Positions 36,366 through 49,485 of a stretch of DNA of 64,000 nt are shown one piece after another. The first letter of the stretch is position 1. Every line of letters starts with the position of its first letter. This DNA comes from Pachyseris speciosa (lineage: Eukaryota; Cnidaria; Anthozoa; Scleractinia; Pachyseridae). Under the pieces are notes generated by a model, which did no database searches, was not told where the DNA came from, and worked only from the letters and a program-made list of their open reading frames with translations. The stretch spans positions 51,001 through 115,000 of the forward strand of contig JAEMWC010001387.1 in the NCBI GenBank assembly GCA_016490735.1, read 5' to 3'. The position numbers and the translations under genes are program-made.

Positions 36366-36802
36366 GTTAACGGTTAGCTCAGTGGTAGAGCACCGGACTA
36401 ACGTGCGGGAGGTCGCGGGTTCAAACCCCGGCCGGACCAACACTCAGGGTCTTTAAATAATTGAGGAGAAAGTGCTGCCTTTGCAATGACATCTACAAAC
36501 GGTTAGACTTTCTAGTCTTCTCGGATAAGGACGATAAACTGTAGGCCCCGTCTCACAACTCTTCATAATTCTCTGATTCTGTGGGACGTAATAAACCACT
36601 AGGGACGCAACAAAACTCTAGCAGTGACCACCCCTAGTGTCTGTCTAAATTTGATCTTACGGGGGCACTCATAACTCAACTTCATTAATTGTAAACTGCG
36701 TTATAAGCAGTCTGGTAAAGTCCCCCGGCCAGGGTTGTAAACCGCCTTGAGACTATGTGATATGAGCGGTATATAAATACACATTACATTACATTACATT
36801 AC
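36366..36802 (+). mobile_element. tRNA-derived SINE, near full length
   Basis: tRNA-like head with A box TAGCTCAGTGG (36375-36385) and B box GGTTCAAACCC (36418-36428), then about 300 bp of body, then the tail GTAAACCGCCTTGAGACTATG and (ATTAC)n. The acceptor stem has mismatches, so it is not a tRNA gene. It lies about 130 bp downstream of the CELSR stop. Confidence 0.82.
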
Positions 36803-36933
36803 AGTTTCGCAATTAGTCAAAAGTTGCTTCTCTGGGGACATCCCTCATCTCTACGGAAGCCCTCAAAGAAACTAGCTTGCGCGTTGTTTACATAGAGCTA
36901 ACTTGATGACTACAATTCAGTCAAGCTTCAAAC

Positions 36934-37138
36934 TTACTCAGTGGGGTCACCGAGCTTCACTCTGTACTCCTCTCCGCCAATGTGTACCAAAGTCTCTTTC
37001 TTTTTCGAACCTTTCTTTCTAAACTTTCGTTTCTTCTCCTTGTAGTCGCCTGACCCTGAACTCGCGCGGGACCTGGGTCTCTCGTGTCTATGGCGATGCT
37101 TATCTCTGTGATGGTGGTGGTGGTGGTGGTCAGAGGGG
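36934..37138 (-). CDS. CELSR: CELSR exon 31: His- and Lys-rich C-terminus
   Basis: Acceptor CGTCTTCCAG with a strong pyrimidine tract; the phase fits exon 30. Starts SPSD, then seven His, [14 protein letters not shown], a Lys-rich run and [20 protein letters not shown], then stop TAA. The stop overlaps a donor-like GTAAGT, so the exon might continue elsewhere. No AATAAA signal is seen in the next 130 bp. Confidence 0.78.
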
Positions 37139-40100
37139 CTGGAAGACGAAGAAAGCAAAATTTGATAAAAGAACTCCTCTGCCTTGTGACGAAAAAGAGG
37201 AGACACAACAAAACAAAGCGAGGCCCGGAAAGCAGCTGTCAGAGGATTTTATGTTAATGACTTAAGGGGGAGATATACCTGGATGTTAATGAAATAAGAA
37301 GTGATTTTGTGAAGAAATTATTAAGGGAAAATAGGGCATGCACAAACATTCAGACAGTCCACTACAACAAGGGTGCACGCCAAGTTGAGGGCGGACCGTT
37401 TAGTGTTTGTCCATTAATTTTTAACCTCCCAAATTTAATTTTCAACCACCTTAAAATTTTCATTTTTTATACCTTTCCTTAAAATCGTCCCCCTTCCCCT
37501 TTCTTCTTCTTCATAAACACTTTAAAAAACGCACCAAAATTCTGAGATATTTATGGGGTTATGTGCTACAAACCTATGGTGGCTTTTTTGGAAAAACTGA
37601 CAAAAAAGTGGCATTCGGGTGTAACCTACTCTTAAAGAATAAAGTCAAAAGTAAGAGCCAGCCAGATTTCACTTTTCTTACGTTTTTACAGGAATTCAAA
37701 ACAGTTTTAATTACTGAAGAGTTACTTCCAAGAACGTGTTAAAGCGAACCTCCACTCTTACAACAATTAACACTAAATTGTTGAAGAAAATTGCTAGATT
37801 ACAGTGGAACCCGGTTAATACTGACACCAAAGGGACGTGCCAAAGTGCCCGTATTAAGCGGGCTCTCAGATAAAAAAAAACGTCACGCCATATTTCATCG
37901 ATACAAAGACTAAAGCAAACATTTTTACGGCAAAAGAACGTTCATTTCTAACCGACAAGTTCAAACCAAAGAAACTTTGAAGTAATTTATCTGAAAATGT
38001 CTTTCTGGCTAAAAAGGACTTCATGTTTACAAGGACTCCGTCTGGAGGGCTCCTACATGCGGCTAAATTTTACATCCTGCAACCAGAGTGAAAAAATGCC
38101 GAGGATAAAATCTCAGTCGTTGTGTCAAAAGAAATTATCGGCCACATTCCATATCACCCCCCCCCCCCCAAAAAAAAAAAAAAAAAAAAAAACCACACTG
38201 GTGTAGTCATGAAGGTCAGAGTCTACCAGCCAAGGGATCGGTAGACGTATGTGGAATTAAGGGACTACAGTTCTGACAGTTCAAGGATCAAACACTGAAA
38301 ATAGACATTGCAGAGACAACCAGTGTCCGTAAAGTGGGGTTGATGATGTATAAGAGTTTGTCACTCGGGGCACAGAAAAGTGTCCGTTGTCCGTATTAAC
38401 CGGTGTCCGTATTTAGCTGGTTAATTTTAGTGAAACAGCTTTTCCTCGGGACAAACGAAACTGTCCGTAATATCCGAGTGTCCGTATTAAGCGGGTGTCC
38501 GTAGAGCGGGGTTCCACTGTATAAATGTTGTTTTATAACGTGGATACAACATTTAAGTGTACAAGAAAAATCGATGTCATCATCGCCAATTTTCGCTTTT
38601 AAATTTCCCGGGCGCGGCTATTTTGGATTTCATGACGTTTAACGGTTGCCATATTGTTTAACACAGGATTTTCTGTTTCGTAACAATAGCTACAACAAAT
38701 TGACGTCACGAAATAAAAAATGGCGGCGCCCGGGAAGTTTAAAAGTGAAAAAAGGCGTTAATGATACCCAGCTTTTGTGCACTGTATTCCCACGTTATAA
38801 ACTAAATTTTGGAAGCTTGTAGGGTCAATTTGTTGTAAGAGTGGAGTTTCCCTTTAACGAGACGTGGTTGAAGCGGTGAAGGGGTAGCTTACAGCAATTG
38901 TTTACTCTGGGAGCGGTACTCTTGAACGTCAACTCTAAAAAACTTATCAAATTTGTGTTTCGCTGGTTTTCAACTGAACACGTCCGTCAAGTAGTATTCC
39001 CAGAAAAGGGAAGAGGGGGCAATAAGAGGTCGAGGAAACTAATCCCTAGGAGTGGTTCCCCATCGACTCTTATCAATAATTAACCGGAAAGCTAAAAGAA
39101 ACATACCTTAGAGGTTTGTCAGGTGAGTCTATATCATCAAGTTCATCGCTCAACACAGGAGGTGGTATGGGATTCTTTGGTTTCTTCAACGCAGACTTCA
39201 AAGGTTTCTTTGCCAAGCTGCTCTCAACAGACGGAGCCGTGTCGGAAGTGGCCGCCGACCCGGACACGCCCTTGTCCTGTATGATCTCTGGTACAGCTTT
39301 AAATGATGCACGCTCCTTCTTTCGTACAATAGTCGGGATTACTTCGTCTCCGGTGTCAGAAGACTCCGATTCTACTTCGGCTTCTCTCTGAGGCTCCTCT
39401 TCTGGGGTCGTTTCTGTGAAACAAATCGAAAAAATTTAAGGGCGGACAGGTTTTACTACATTTGTATTTACCGGATTTATTTAACATGTCCTTCCAACAG
39501 TTTCATAGGACATTGACAGTCCGTGAGACAAAATGAAATTTTTGAGTCAGTTTCTAGCATATTTCAGTTCTTTCGCGTAATGAATTGTTCTTTGCGAGCT
39601 GGAACTTCTTCAGGGTCATCGACACAACCTTTCACAACAAACTACGACACCAACATGTTTATGTTCTTTTCCTGCACCTGGAAAATCTTCTTTTACTCTT
39701 TCCGGGTTTGTTTATTTCATTATGCGTGTCCCTCCTTGATTTAAAGCATTAAACCGCTACCAGTCCCTTTCTAGATAGTGAGGAGCTCGCACCAACAGCG
39801 CGGCGAGAGTGGTGAAAACTGGAGCGCTTTCCAGTTGAATGGAAAAACCGGGAAGAATTTTCTGTTAAAAGGTACAGGTCAAATTTTTTCTCAATCAAAA
39901 CGGAATGGGACAAGGGTGTTCCTTTTGCACTGAGTCACTCTTTAAGAGACTGGTTATTAACTAAACAGCACCAAATCGTGCGTTAATTCATCAAGGAGCA
40001 GGGAACTAGTGGGACGCTGCAGATGGTTCAGGATTTTCCGATCATTCCGGTAAAAACGAGAAAAGAGGAATTCCTCAGAAGGTATTCCTTTTTTTTCGAA

Positions 40101-43100
40101 AACACTCCAGCGTTAAAGTCTGTACCATTTGATTTACCACCGGAACAACCGGGTTTTCCATGCAAAAGGAAAGCGCCCCTGAAGTGAATGCGCTGAGGGG
40201 AGCCTAGGGAGAGGCGCCTCTCTCCAGTCCTTTTACGTTATTTTTTCCTCGCCCCAGTCTCACAGCACTGTTGCTCCCCGCGCTATTAACAGATTGCGCT
40301 TCGGCTATCCAAAAAGGGGCTGCCAACAGTAACGCATTTATTTCCAAAGCTTAGGTGAAAAACAAGCACTTATTTTCTGTAGAGCTTTCATTCATTTACG
40401 TAGAGGTAGACACCACAGAACAGTCATTGACGGTTATGAATCGTCCCTGTTACCAATACCATCAGGAGTGCCTCAGGGGTCCATTTTGGGACCATTATTG
40501 TTTATAATTTATGTAAATGCGGCCCCTAAAGCTATACACTCAGGCACCACTGTACAACTGTACGCTGATGACATGAAATGCTTCAGAATCATAGATAACA
40601 CCAATGATGTTCAACAACTTCAAAGTGATCTGTCAAATCTAAACGATTGGTCAGTTGATCATTTCATGCAGTTTAATTCAAAGAAATGCAAATATCTTGC
40701 AATTTCAAGGAAAAAGAATATTGTGGATTCAGTCTATACACTTAATGGCTCTCAGATTACGTCTGTCACAACTGAGAAAGACCTTGGTGTACATGTTTCT
40801 ACCAAGTTATCTTGGAATAATCACGCTGACATCATCATAAGTAAAGCCAACAAAATGTTGGGCATGACCAATAGAACTTGTACCACCGAATGTGATCAGA
40901 AAACAATAATTTTATACAAATCACTTGTTCGACCACAGTTGGAGTATGCTTCACAGGTCTGGTCACCTTATACCAAAGAAAAGATTACTGCACTTGAGCG
41001 TGTACAAAGACGTGCAACTAAACTTATCCTGTAAACTGACTTATGTTATCCAGAGAGACTTGTTAAACTAAAACTTTTACCTTTAGAATGTAGAAGAGAG
41101 ATTTTGGATCTTTGTTTTTTCCTCAAATGCCTTAAAGGTTATATAGATTTTAATGTTTTGTCATATGTAAATTTTAAAACACCCAAATATAACATCAGAA
41201 ATAGCGAAGCTACGCTGGTGAAGGGCCTGTTTAAAACTAATGTTTAAAACTAAGTTTTCTTTTTTTAATCGTATTGTAGACTTGTGGAATTGCCTACCAC
41301 TAGACATCAGAACAATTGAACATTTTTCATCATTTAAGAATAACGTTAATAATTTTTATCTTAATAAATTCAATGTAAATAAGGAGAGATTTTTGTAATT
41401 AATGAACTAATTAATTAATTAATTAATTAATTAATGATATATTGTCTGCTTTGTATACTGTTTGAGCTACATTGAGGCAGTTTATTTTTATAAGGAATCT
41501 TCGTGTTCTGTATAAACTGACCTAATTATTCAGATCTTGTATTTTTATAGTTATTTTAACTGTTAATTTATCTTTGGTTTGTGTTGTATGTTAAGATCTG
41601 TATAATTAAAGTTGAGTAAACAAATAAACAAATAAACTTCTTACCCATGGGTGTACTGTGCATAGGCCCGTCAGATGCATAGAAAGGAGCTGCAAAAATA
41701 ACAAAATTAGTTTTAAACTGAAATTTATTGGGGTCTTAGAGCAGTTTTCAATTGAGTGTCGAAAGTAATTATGTTTTTGCTTTGGTTTTGCCTTGCTTCG
41801 CTCTGTGATTGGCCAGGAAAACGCGCGCCACTTTCTCAACCAATGAGAAGCAAAACCAAAACCAATTGTGATTTACACGCGCGTATTTTCCCGCACTTTA
41901 CGCCGGCTACATGTAATTGCTTCGTATTGATTCGCTCATTGCCCTGCTTACTTCTGTTGTGACTGGTCAGAGTAATTGCTTTGGTTTTGGTTTTGGTTTC
42001 ACGACAATCAATTGAAAAGCGCTCTAACGACACTCAATTGAAACGGCTCTATAGGGATATTAAGATGGTAATACAAACAAATAAACAGAGGTGAGGAACA
42101 AACCCTTTTTGCGTTTCTTCCTCGGCGTTTTATCCTTTGGCCATCCATTTTCAATTGGAACTAAGAATGAAAAACATTAAAACAAAACAGTTTACTTTTG
42201 GTGCCAGATCGTAAGAAATATTCAATGTACAAAAAAGAAAAAATATTTGGTAGCTAACTTAAGGCAGGGGTACACCTGAACACCGTTTTTCGTCACTTAA
42301 CATGGATTTAACGTTAACAAATCGTTCGCGTTTCAAGCTATCAAAAATCCCAACGCTTATTTCACGAAGCTATGTTGTGGGATATTTTGTGAATGTTTTG
42401 GTGATTTTGGGGGTATATCTTAGAGGTAATTTTTCTCATAGCCTTAGTTAAATTTAGGGAGATAGGAAATATTGAAGATTTAATGAAGGTTTAAAATTGG
42501 AATTTGAAGTTAGAAATTAGTAGAGGAACACCAAACAGTTCCCCAGCACGGTGCAGTGCCCTTGTGGGGTGTCAACTGTCTGGTGGTGTTCCAAAATATA
42601 CTATTTTTAACATTTCAATACCCTATTGAAACTCCTTAAAATTTCACTCAAATTCACGTCAACTATTGACAATTTAATTGTCTATTTTTCACTTTGTTAA
42701 CAATTTACCTTCATTTATCTTCCGTTTATGTAATCATTTCCTTATTTTATTTTTATGTATGTTATTTGCTACTGTATTCGTTCTGTAATTTTTTACTGTA
42801 AAGACTGTCCAAGTGTGTACATTATTAAGTTGTAATTAAGGCCTCTTTCTGACTGTTGTGTATATTTTAACTTATATATGTGGTCACCCAACTAGTTTAG
42901 CTTTAAAGTTATTTTGGATGACCTGTTACTGTATACATATAATTATAAAATTTACATGTATACCGTAATATTTTTGTAACCTGTACAGTACAGTCCGAAT
43001 AAATGCTGTTGTTGTCGTTTTGGTATACCCACTTTAAAGGTGCCACTAAAGCATTGCCTGTTTTCTCTTAGTATAACATAAGACGGAAGGAAAAGAAGGG

Positions 43101-46100
43101 TTAAAATCCAAAGCACCTTGATCGTCCTCTGACTCAGACGACTCTGTCGCAATGCCGTGTGAAGACGGCCGTTCTTCCTCTTCTTCTGACGATGATTCTG
43201 GTTGAGTTGTGCTCGCCTCTGCAAGCAAACACACCGCAAGGGTTGAATACATTAACTTTCACTCACCGAAGGTGGTCTAACTCAGTGTTACAGTGTAAAG
43301 CCGCTGTTACAAGTTGGAACTTTAAAACTGAAACTTGTGTGCAACGGCGATGAGAGACCGAGCGAGACCAGTTTCAGGAAGTGGTGTTACTCGGTGAAAC
43401 TCTTGTTTTCATCACCATTGCGATCCTTGCGACCGTTGCAGAAGTAGAAAGCGATTCTAATTTCGTGAAATTTCTCTCGCAACGGAAGTTCGAAAAAGTT
43501 TCACGAAACCGACCATGTTACACGGTGAAACGCCTGGTGAAACTTGTTTCGCAGCGCCGTTGCACACAAGTTTCAGCTAAAACAGCGGCTTAACACTTCC
43601 GCAATAATAGCAATGGAGAGGTGCTTTTATACATGTGATGTGATCTTACCCTCAGCAGTATTTATAGCACAAAGGCTAGTGGGGCCGAGCATTGCGTGAA
43701 TCAAATAATTCAAATACGGTATGCATAACAGATTAAGAACCCCAACTGGCAGGAGGCAGACCACAGAGTCCAGTTTTTTGCACAATTTACAAAACAAACA
43801 TATTACCTGACTTTTCCGGTTGTTCCCATATTTTTCTTGCAAGCTCTAAACATAAAAAGGAACTCGCTAGTTAGGCTAGGAAACTGACACCATAGCAACA
43901 ACTCAAAAAAGAAAAAAGGAGGACTTAAAACATCTACTTCGCAAGACTGAAGAGAAAAATTTGAGCTCACCAAGTTCTGGATTATCCTTGTACTTAGGCT
44001 TTGGTAGTTCTCCATCTAAAAACAAAAACAGCCACAGTTCAAAGTCCACCGTCTCCGCATTTGGTAAGTGGAGAAAAGGGGAAACTCGCCGGCTTAGCTC
44101 ATATTGATTTTGACAATGTACGTACCCTTTAACAGAACCCGTCAGGATCACTTTCAGTTTTCCTTCCAGATTAGATTTTTTAATTTCTACCGACAAGTAC
44201 ACACCGATGCAAATCTTGAAAATAGAAAAAGCCCACCACAAAAGTGTTAAATATTACTGTTCTCTTAGAGTCAGGCCTTTGATTCCCATGGTTTTACATT
44301 AGCACTTTCACTGAGGTGAATTATTATTTTAGTACATACCACACAAGCTACATAACTAGCGGACCAAAACATTACTTTATTGGTGACAATATACCGACAA
44401 GCAGTCGGAAATTTTAAAAATCTCGCGCGCCGGCTGCTCGGAGGTGAATGGTACTTGCTAATCACCTCCGAGAACAATCAGAGCGCGCGAAAAGCACTAT
44501 TCACTTGTGTGGTATACACTAATAGTAATTATTACATGGTACGACGTGGCTTTAACTTTTTAACTTTACAGCCTTAAGGATAACTAACATGAAAGCCACT
44601 GAGAAGTACTAAAAAGTAATTACTACGTGGTACGAAGTAGCTTTGACTTACAACAAGCTTGACTTACAACAAATTGACCCTAAATTGTTGGAAATAATTA
44701 TTAGTTTTCAGAATTTAGTTATACCGTGGAAATAGCATTTAAAGTGCACAAAAAATTGGGTATCATTGCCGCCTTTTTCACTTTTAAATTTCCCTGGGGC
44801 CGCCATTTTGTATTTGAATTTCGTGGGGTCAATTGGTTGCAGGTATTGTCAGGAAGCAGATAAACCACACTGACAGGGCAATCGAAACTCGTCATGAAAT
44901 CCGAAATGGCCGCATCCGGGATAATAGGCGATGATGATATCCATTTTTTTGTACACTGAAATGTTATATCAACGTTTTAAAACAAAATTTGGAATCTAGT
45001 GATTATTTCCAACAATTTAGCGTCAACTTGTTGTAAGAGTGGAGGTTGCCTTTAAGGATGAAAGGTTACAAGTCACACGAAAACTACAGAGAAGAACATT
45101 CCTGTAAAGCAGTTTATCTCGCTGTCCAGCGTTTCACTCTGAAAGAAGTCCTAAATGTAACCATTCACAAGAAAGTTTCGGTGCAATAATTTTCTGTGTC
45201 TCTTTGTTTTCAAACATATTGACAAATAAAACTCACTATTTTGTAAATTTGATCAATTTTGCTAAAGGAAAGGTATGGTAGCGGAATACTGTGAGAATAC
45301 ATCAATCGATTTAGTACGTACCAGGCACACTGGTGTCATCGCCCATTGTACTCGTAGCGTCCTCCGTTGTATACCGGCTTGTAATACTGCTACGGAAACC
45401 GCTACTCGACGGCTCCGTGGTAGACGTACTAGTAGCGTTTCCTTCATCGTCGAAATCGTACGGCGTGCGAAGCGGAGCCATTTCCCCAGGATGGTAGGAG
45501 CGTTTCTGGGAAGAGAAAGAGCAAATTGCAACAACGCCTTTGTGAATGGTTGAAACAAAACAGATGAGCAATACAGTGGAACGTCCATTTAACGAAGTGG
45601 TTCGTTTTATCGAGGTCATTTTCCATACATTATGGGATGGGAAGGCGTCGGAGAGTGACTTACAAAGTGTTGCGCCGGTTTGTGTATCCCGTATGTCTTG
45701 TCCCCAGTCTTCCATCGCATGTACACGTTCTTGAATTCCTTTCTCACCTAAATGATTTTACAAAAGCAGAAGGTGAAAAAGAAGTTTACCTTTAAATAAA
45801 GAACTGAAAAACTTTCCAATGCAGCAAATGAGTATATTTCAGCACGATTCTGAATTATTTACCGTTTTGTCCAAAAGGAGATAAAATACAAATATGAAGA
45901 CGCCCTGCGAAAAGAGAACATTTCCTCAGAACTCGAAGTAACCAAGGAAATCTAAACTGCCCTGGCTATGTTCGATTATTCACTTCATTAGAAACAAGAA
46001 CAAGTTTAAAATTTTAACATAGTTTGCCATCGTAGGTCTAATAGGTACATGAATCATTAACGTAAATATGGCGTTGCCAACAAAACAAGACATATTTATC

Positions 46101-49100
46101 GTATAAATCAGTGTTAAGTTCTAGTAGAAAAGAAAAAAAGGAAATTGGTTACAGCTATCACTTCTCTTTGGATTATCCAAGAGTTATCCTACAGAGGGAA
46201 TGTGCAAAAACCAGATTAATTAAAAAATAAATAAATCGTTTAACGCTGATTAAGGTATTCGTGGGTTTCACTTGTTTGCAAATAATCAGACATTTGTTCC
46301 AGCCGCCATATACAAAACAATTCCACATGAATGACTGTGGAGGTTTACGAAATTATTGTCGTATCTTGGTTAGTTATCATAAGGTTAGCATTCACTTTAA
46401 AGGAGCACGGTCACGATATTTTGTGTCATTAATACAGAGATACAAAAAATGCATTTAACTAATGCAAAACAGTGAAATAACAAATTTTCAGGGAAGATAA
46501 GCACCAAAGAGACAAGAATAAATGCAAATATGGCGAGGATGGTGAAGGATGGAGAAGATTGAAACGGATTACAAATTACATTTTTGAAAACCTAAATTTT
46601 TCAAAAAGGTAATTTGCAATCCGTTTCAATCTTCTCCATCCTTCACCATCCTCGCCATATTTGCATTTATTCTTGTCTCTTTGGTGCTTATCTTCCCTGA
46701 AAATTTGTTATTTCACTGTTTCGCATTAGTTAAATGCATTTTTTTTCTCTGTAATAATGACAACAAATATCGTGACCGTGCTCCTTTAATTCTCCGTGGG
46801 ATGTCAATACCTGTGAAGAGGAATGTAACCCACCTGAGAGAAAGTGAAGCCAGCAAATATGTAATGAAAGTTTTCCAACTCGTTGTTTACTAACAGGAGG
46901 CCGAATGCAAACGATACACCAATAATGGGTAAAAGACCAGCAGTGGCGAGTAAAGCCAACGCTGAAAAATAACGCAAATCAGTCAATTAAAAATACTGGT
47001 CGTTGTTTTTAATTTTTCTTGGAGCCCCCGAAAGCAAACATATTACCGAGAGAGGCGATAGAGAAATCCAGATAACTTCAAAGACTTCAAATCCCATTAT
47101 GTATGTATGAACGTTGATCATCAGCGCACTGAATATCCCCAGGTCAACGCCTATATTATATTTTAGTATAAATCTACCAGCGTTCTATCGCGAATGCCTT
47201 TCTCTGATTGGCTACGCTACTCGCTATCTATTTAACAAATAGATTCCATGTTGCCGTGCGTCTGTTCAGTAATAGATCACAGATGACGTCAAAATGTGGT
47301 AAAAACAAAGAGTGGCACACGAGTGTGTCACTGATGTTTTTACCACATTTTGACGTCTTCTGTGATCTATTACTGAACAGACGCACGGCAACATGGAATC
47401 TATTTGTTTTATATAATAAAGAAAGAAAATGCAAGCGAAAAACTTGTTTATTTCACATTTCTGGAAAAAAGTGGGTCGTGATGACGTAATCTGTGCATCT
47501 GCCCTCTAATAGATCATAGCTAAGAACCAATCACAACAGCGACCTATTCACCACCTTATTATATAAATTGATAGATAGCGAGTAGCGGTTGTCAACAAAA
47601 TTCAGCCCGCTTCTTCGGTTTTTCGAAGCGTCTGTGAGGAGGATTTGGATAATTTACTTGTTGAGTTTTGAAGGACTACTACTGAGGAGTAGATTTATAC
47701 TAAAACAATTAGATTATTCGCTCTCGATTTCTATGCGTGATAGCCGATTTGGGCTGCGCCCTCATCAGCTATCACGCGATAGAAATCTCGAGCTCATAAT
47801 CTAATTGTTAAATATTGAAAGACGAGTTGTGCTTGTGTGTTTCTGAAATGATCATTAAGTAGTGAAAAAAAAGTAAGTAGAAGAAAAATAAAATGTACAT
47901 TTTACATCAAAAAGTACGTTCCTTTCTTATTACGAGTCAACAAAACTCAAACGATACGAAAAAAGATATAATTCCTGAAAGTGCGCGTTGACTGCAAAAT
48001 AACGCAAACGTGCTGCCAAAATGATTCGTGCATGCTTACTTATGGTTGGAATGTTCGTTGTCATGGTGATGGCGACGATGGCGACGTCTCTTTCTGGATT
48101 GTTTATGGAGTGAGATGCACAGAGCCATGATAAACACGACAGCGTTGAGCTGAAAATAACAACAACAACACCAAATAATGAGTAAATAAGCTTAGGGACG
48201 GACCATTAGAAAAAAAAAACCGGAGGTGGGGGTGGGGTGGCTGAGAAAGTTTCGGTCCATGAACTTTTTTTTTTTTTTAAGCCCACTTGTCTGCAGGATT
48301 TTTTTTAGACAAGCTTCCCTTGCAGGAATTTTTTTGTTTGGGAATTGTCACCCTCCTCCCCCCCCCCCCCTCCCCACCCCACCTCTCCCGTTTTTTCTTA
48401 TGGTCCGTTCCTTAAACAGCCATGAAGTGGAGTTGTTTGAGATGCAAGCAGGCTAAAAATAAGTTCATGATAATTGGTGATTCGCGTAAACAAATAAAAC
48501 AAAAGGAACGTATATAATGTAAGAAAGCATTCACTGCTAAGCTCACTAACCCAAATATCATAATACACATTCTTCCCACTGTTTCTTCGAGTATTTCTAT
48601 GGTACCAGTATCGAGAATTTCCTCAAATATCAAGATATTTCAATCTTTGCACACCATTTCCCATCAAGGGTATTGCTGGGAGAATTTCTTGTATGATCAC
48701 TATTAGGGCTTAAAGGATTAATAAAGGATTAATAAACGTTTGTGGATAGAGAAATAAACTCCTTGGTTAATTATCTTGGACTAGGATTAATCGACTTTCG
48801 AACAACCAGGTCCTGGAATCGAAGTCGGCACTAACCCATGGGGTAGTTTATCGGTACTTTGAACAACTGTACCCAGGAGGATAAATAAGGACTTCAAGAG
48901 GAACATCACCTTGATTATAGAGTCAAAGGTTTTGACGCCAACTTACCGCAACGACGATAATGATAGGGATTGTGAAGGTCCAGATAAGAGTCCCGTCAGT
49001 TGTCATCCAGCAGCTGAATCACAATTAAAACTAGTTTACTAAGCAGAAAGTAAACTGTGAATGGCATACGAAATAAATCATATATGAACTGCGGAAATGA

Positions 49101-49453
49101 AATGAAATGAAGAAATGATCCGCGCAGTTGTGAACGCAATTTATGCAATTGCGAAAAGAAACCTGAAAAAAAATCCAGGACTTCAATGGGGTTTGTACCC
49201 GTGACCTAGGGATACCGGTGCCGCGGCGATGCTCTACCAACTGAGCTATGAAGCCACTGAAGTTGGCAGCAGGTCAACTGTGGGTTCATAGCAGTCCCGT
49301 GAAAGAAATGAGTGTGAATGATATATGAAATAAATCATATATGAACTGCGGAAATGAAATGAAATTAAATGAGGAAATGATCCTCGCAGTTGTGAACGCG
49401 ACTTATGCAATAAATAAAAGAAGCCTGAAAAAAATTCAGGACTTCAACGGGGT

Positions 49454-49485
<32 letters not shown>

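Noticed and set aside
36371..36440. Working tRNA gene
   Set aside because: A and B boxes are good, but the acceptor, anticodon and T stems have mismatches and it is joined to a SINE body and tail.
43645..43690. Extra CELSR tail exon with donor GTAAGA at about 43649
   Set aside because: The only acceptor in reach gives an in-frame stop in the required phase.
47208..47489. Near-identical open frames on both strands
   Set aside because: They encode the same residues ([14 protein letters not shown]) only because the DNA is palindromic.
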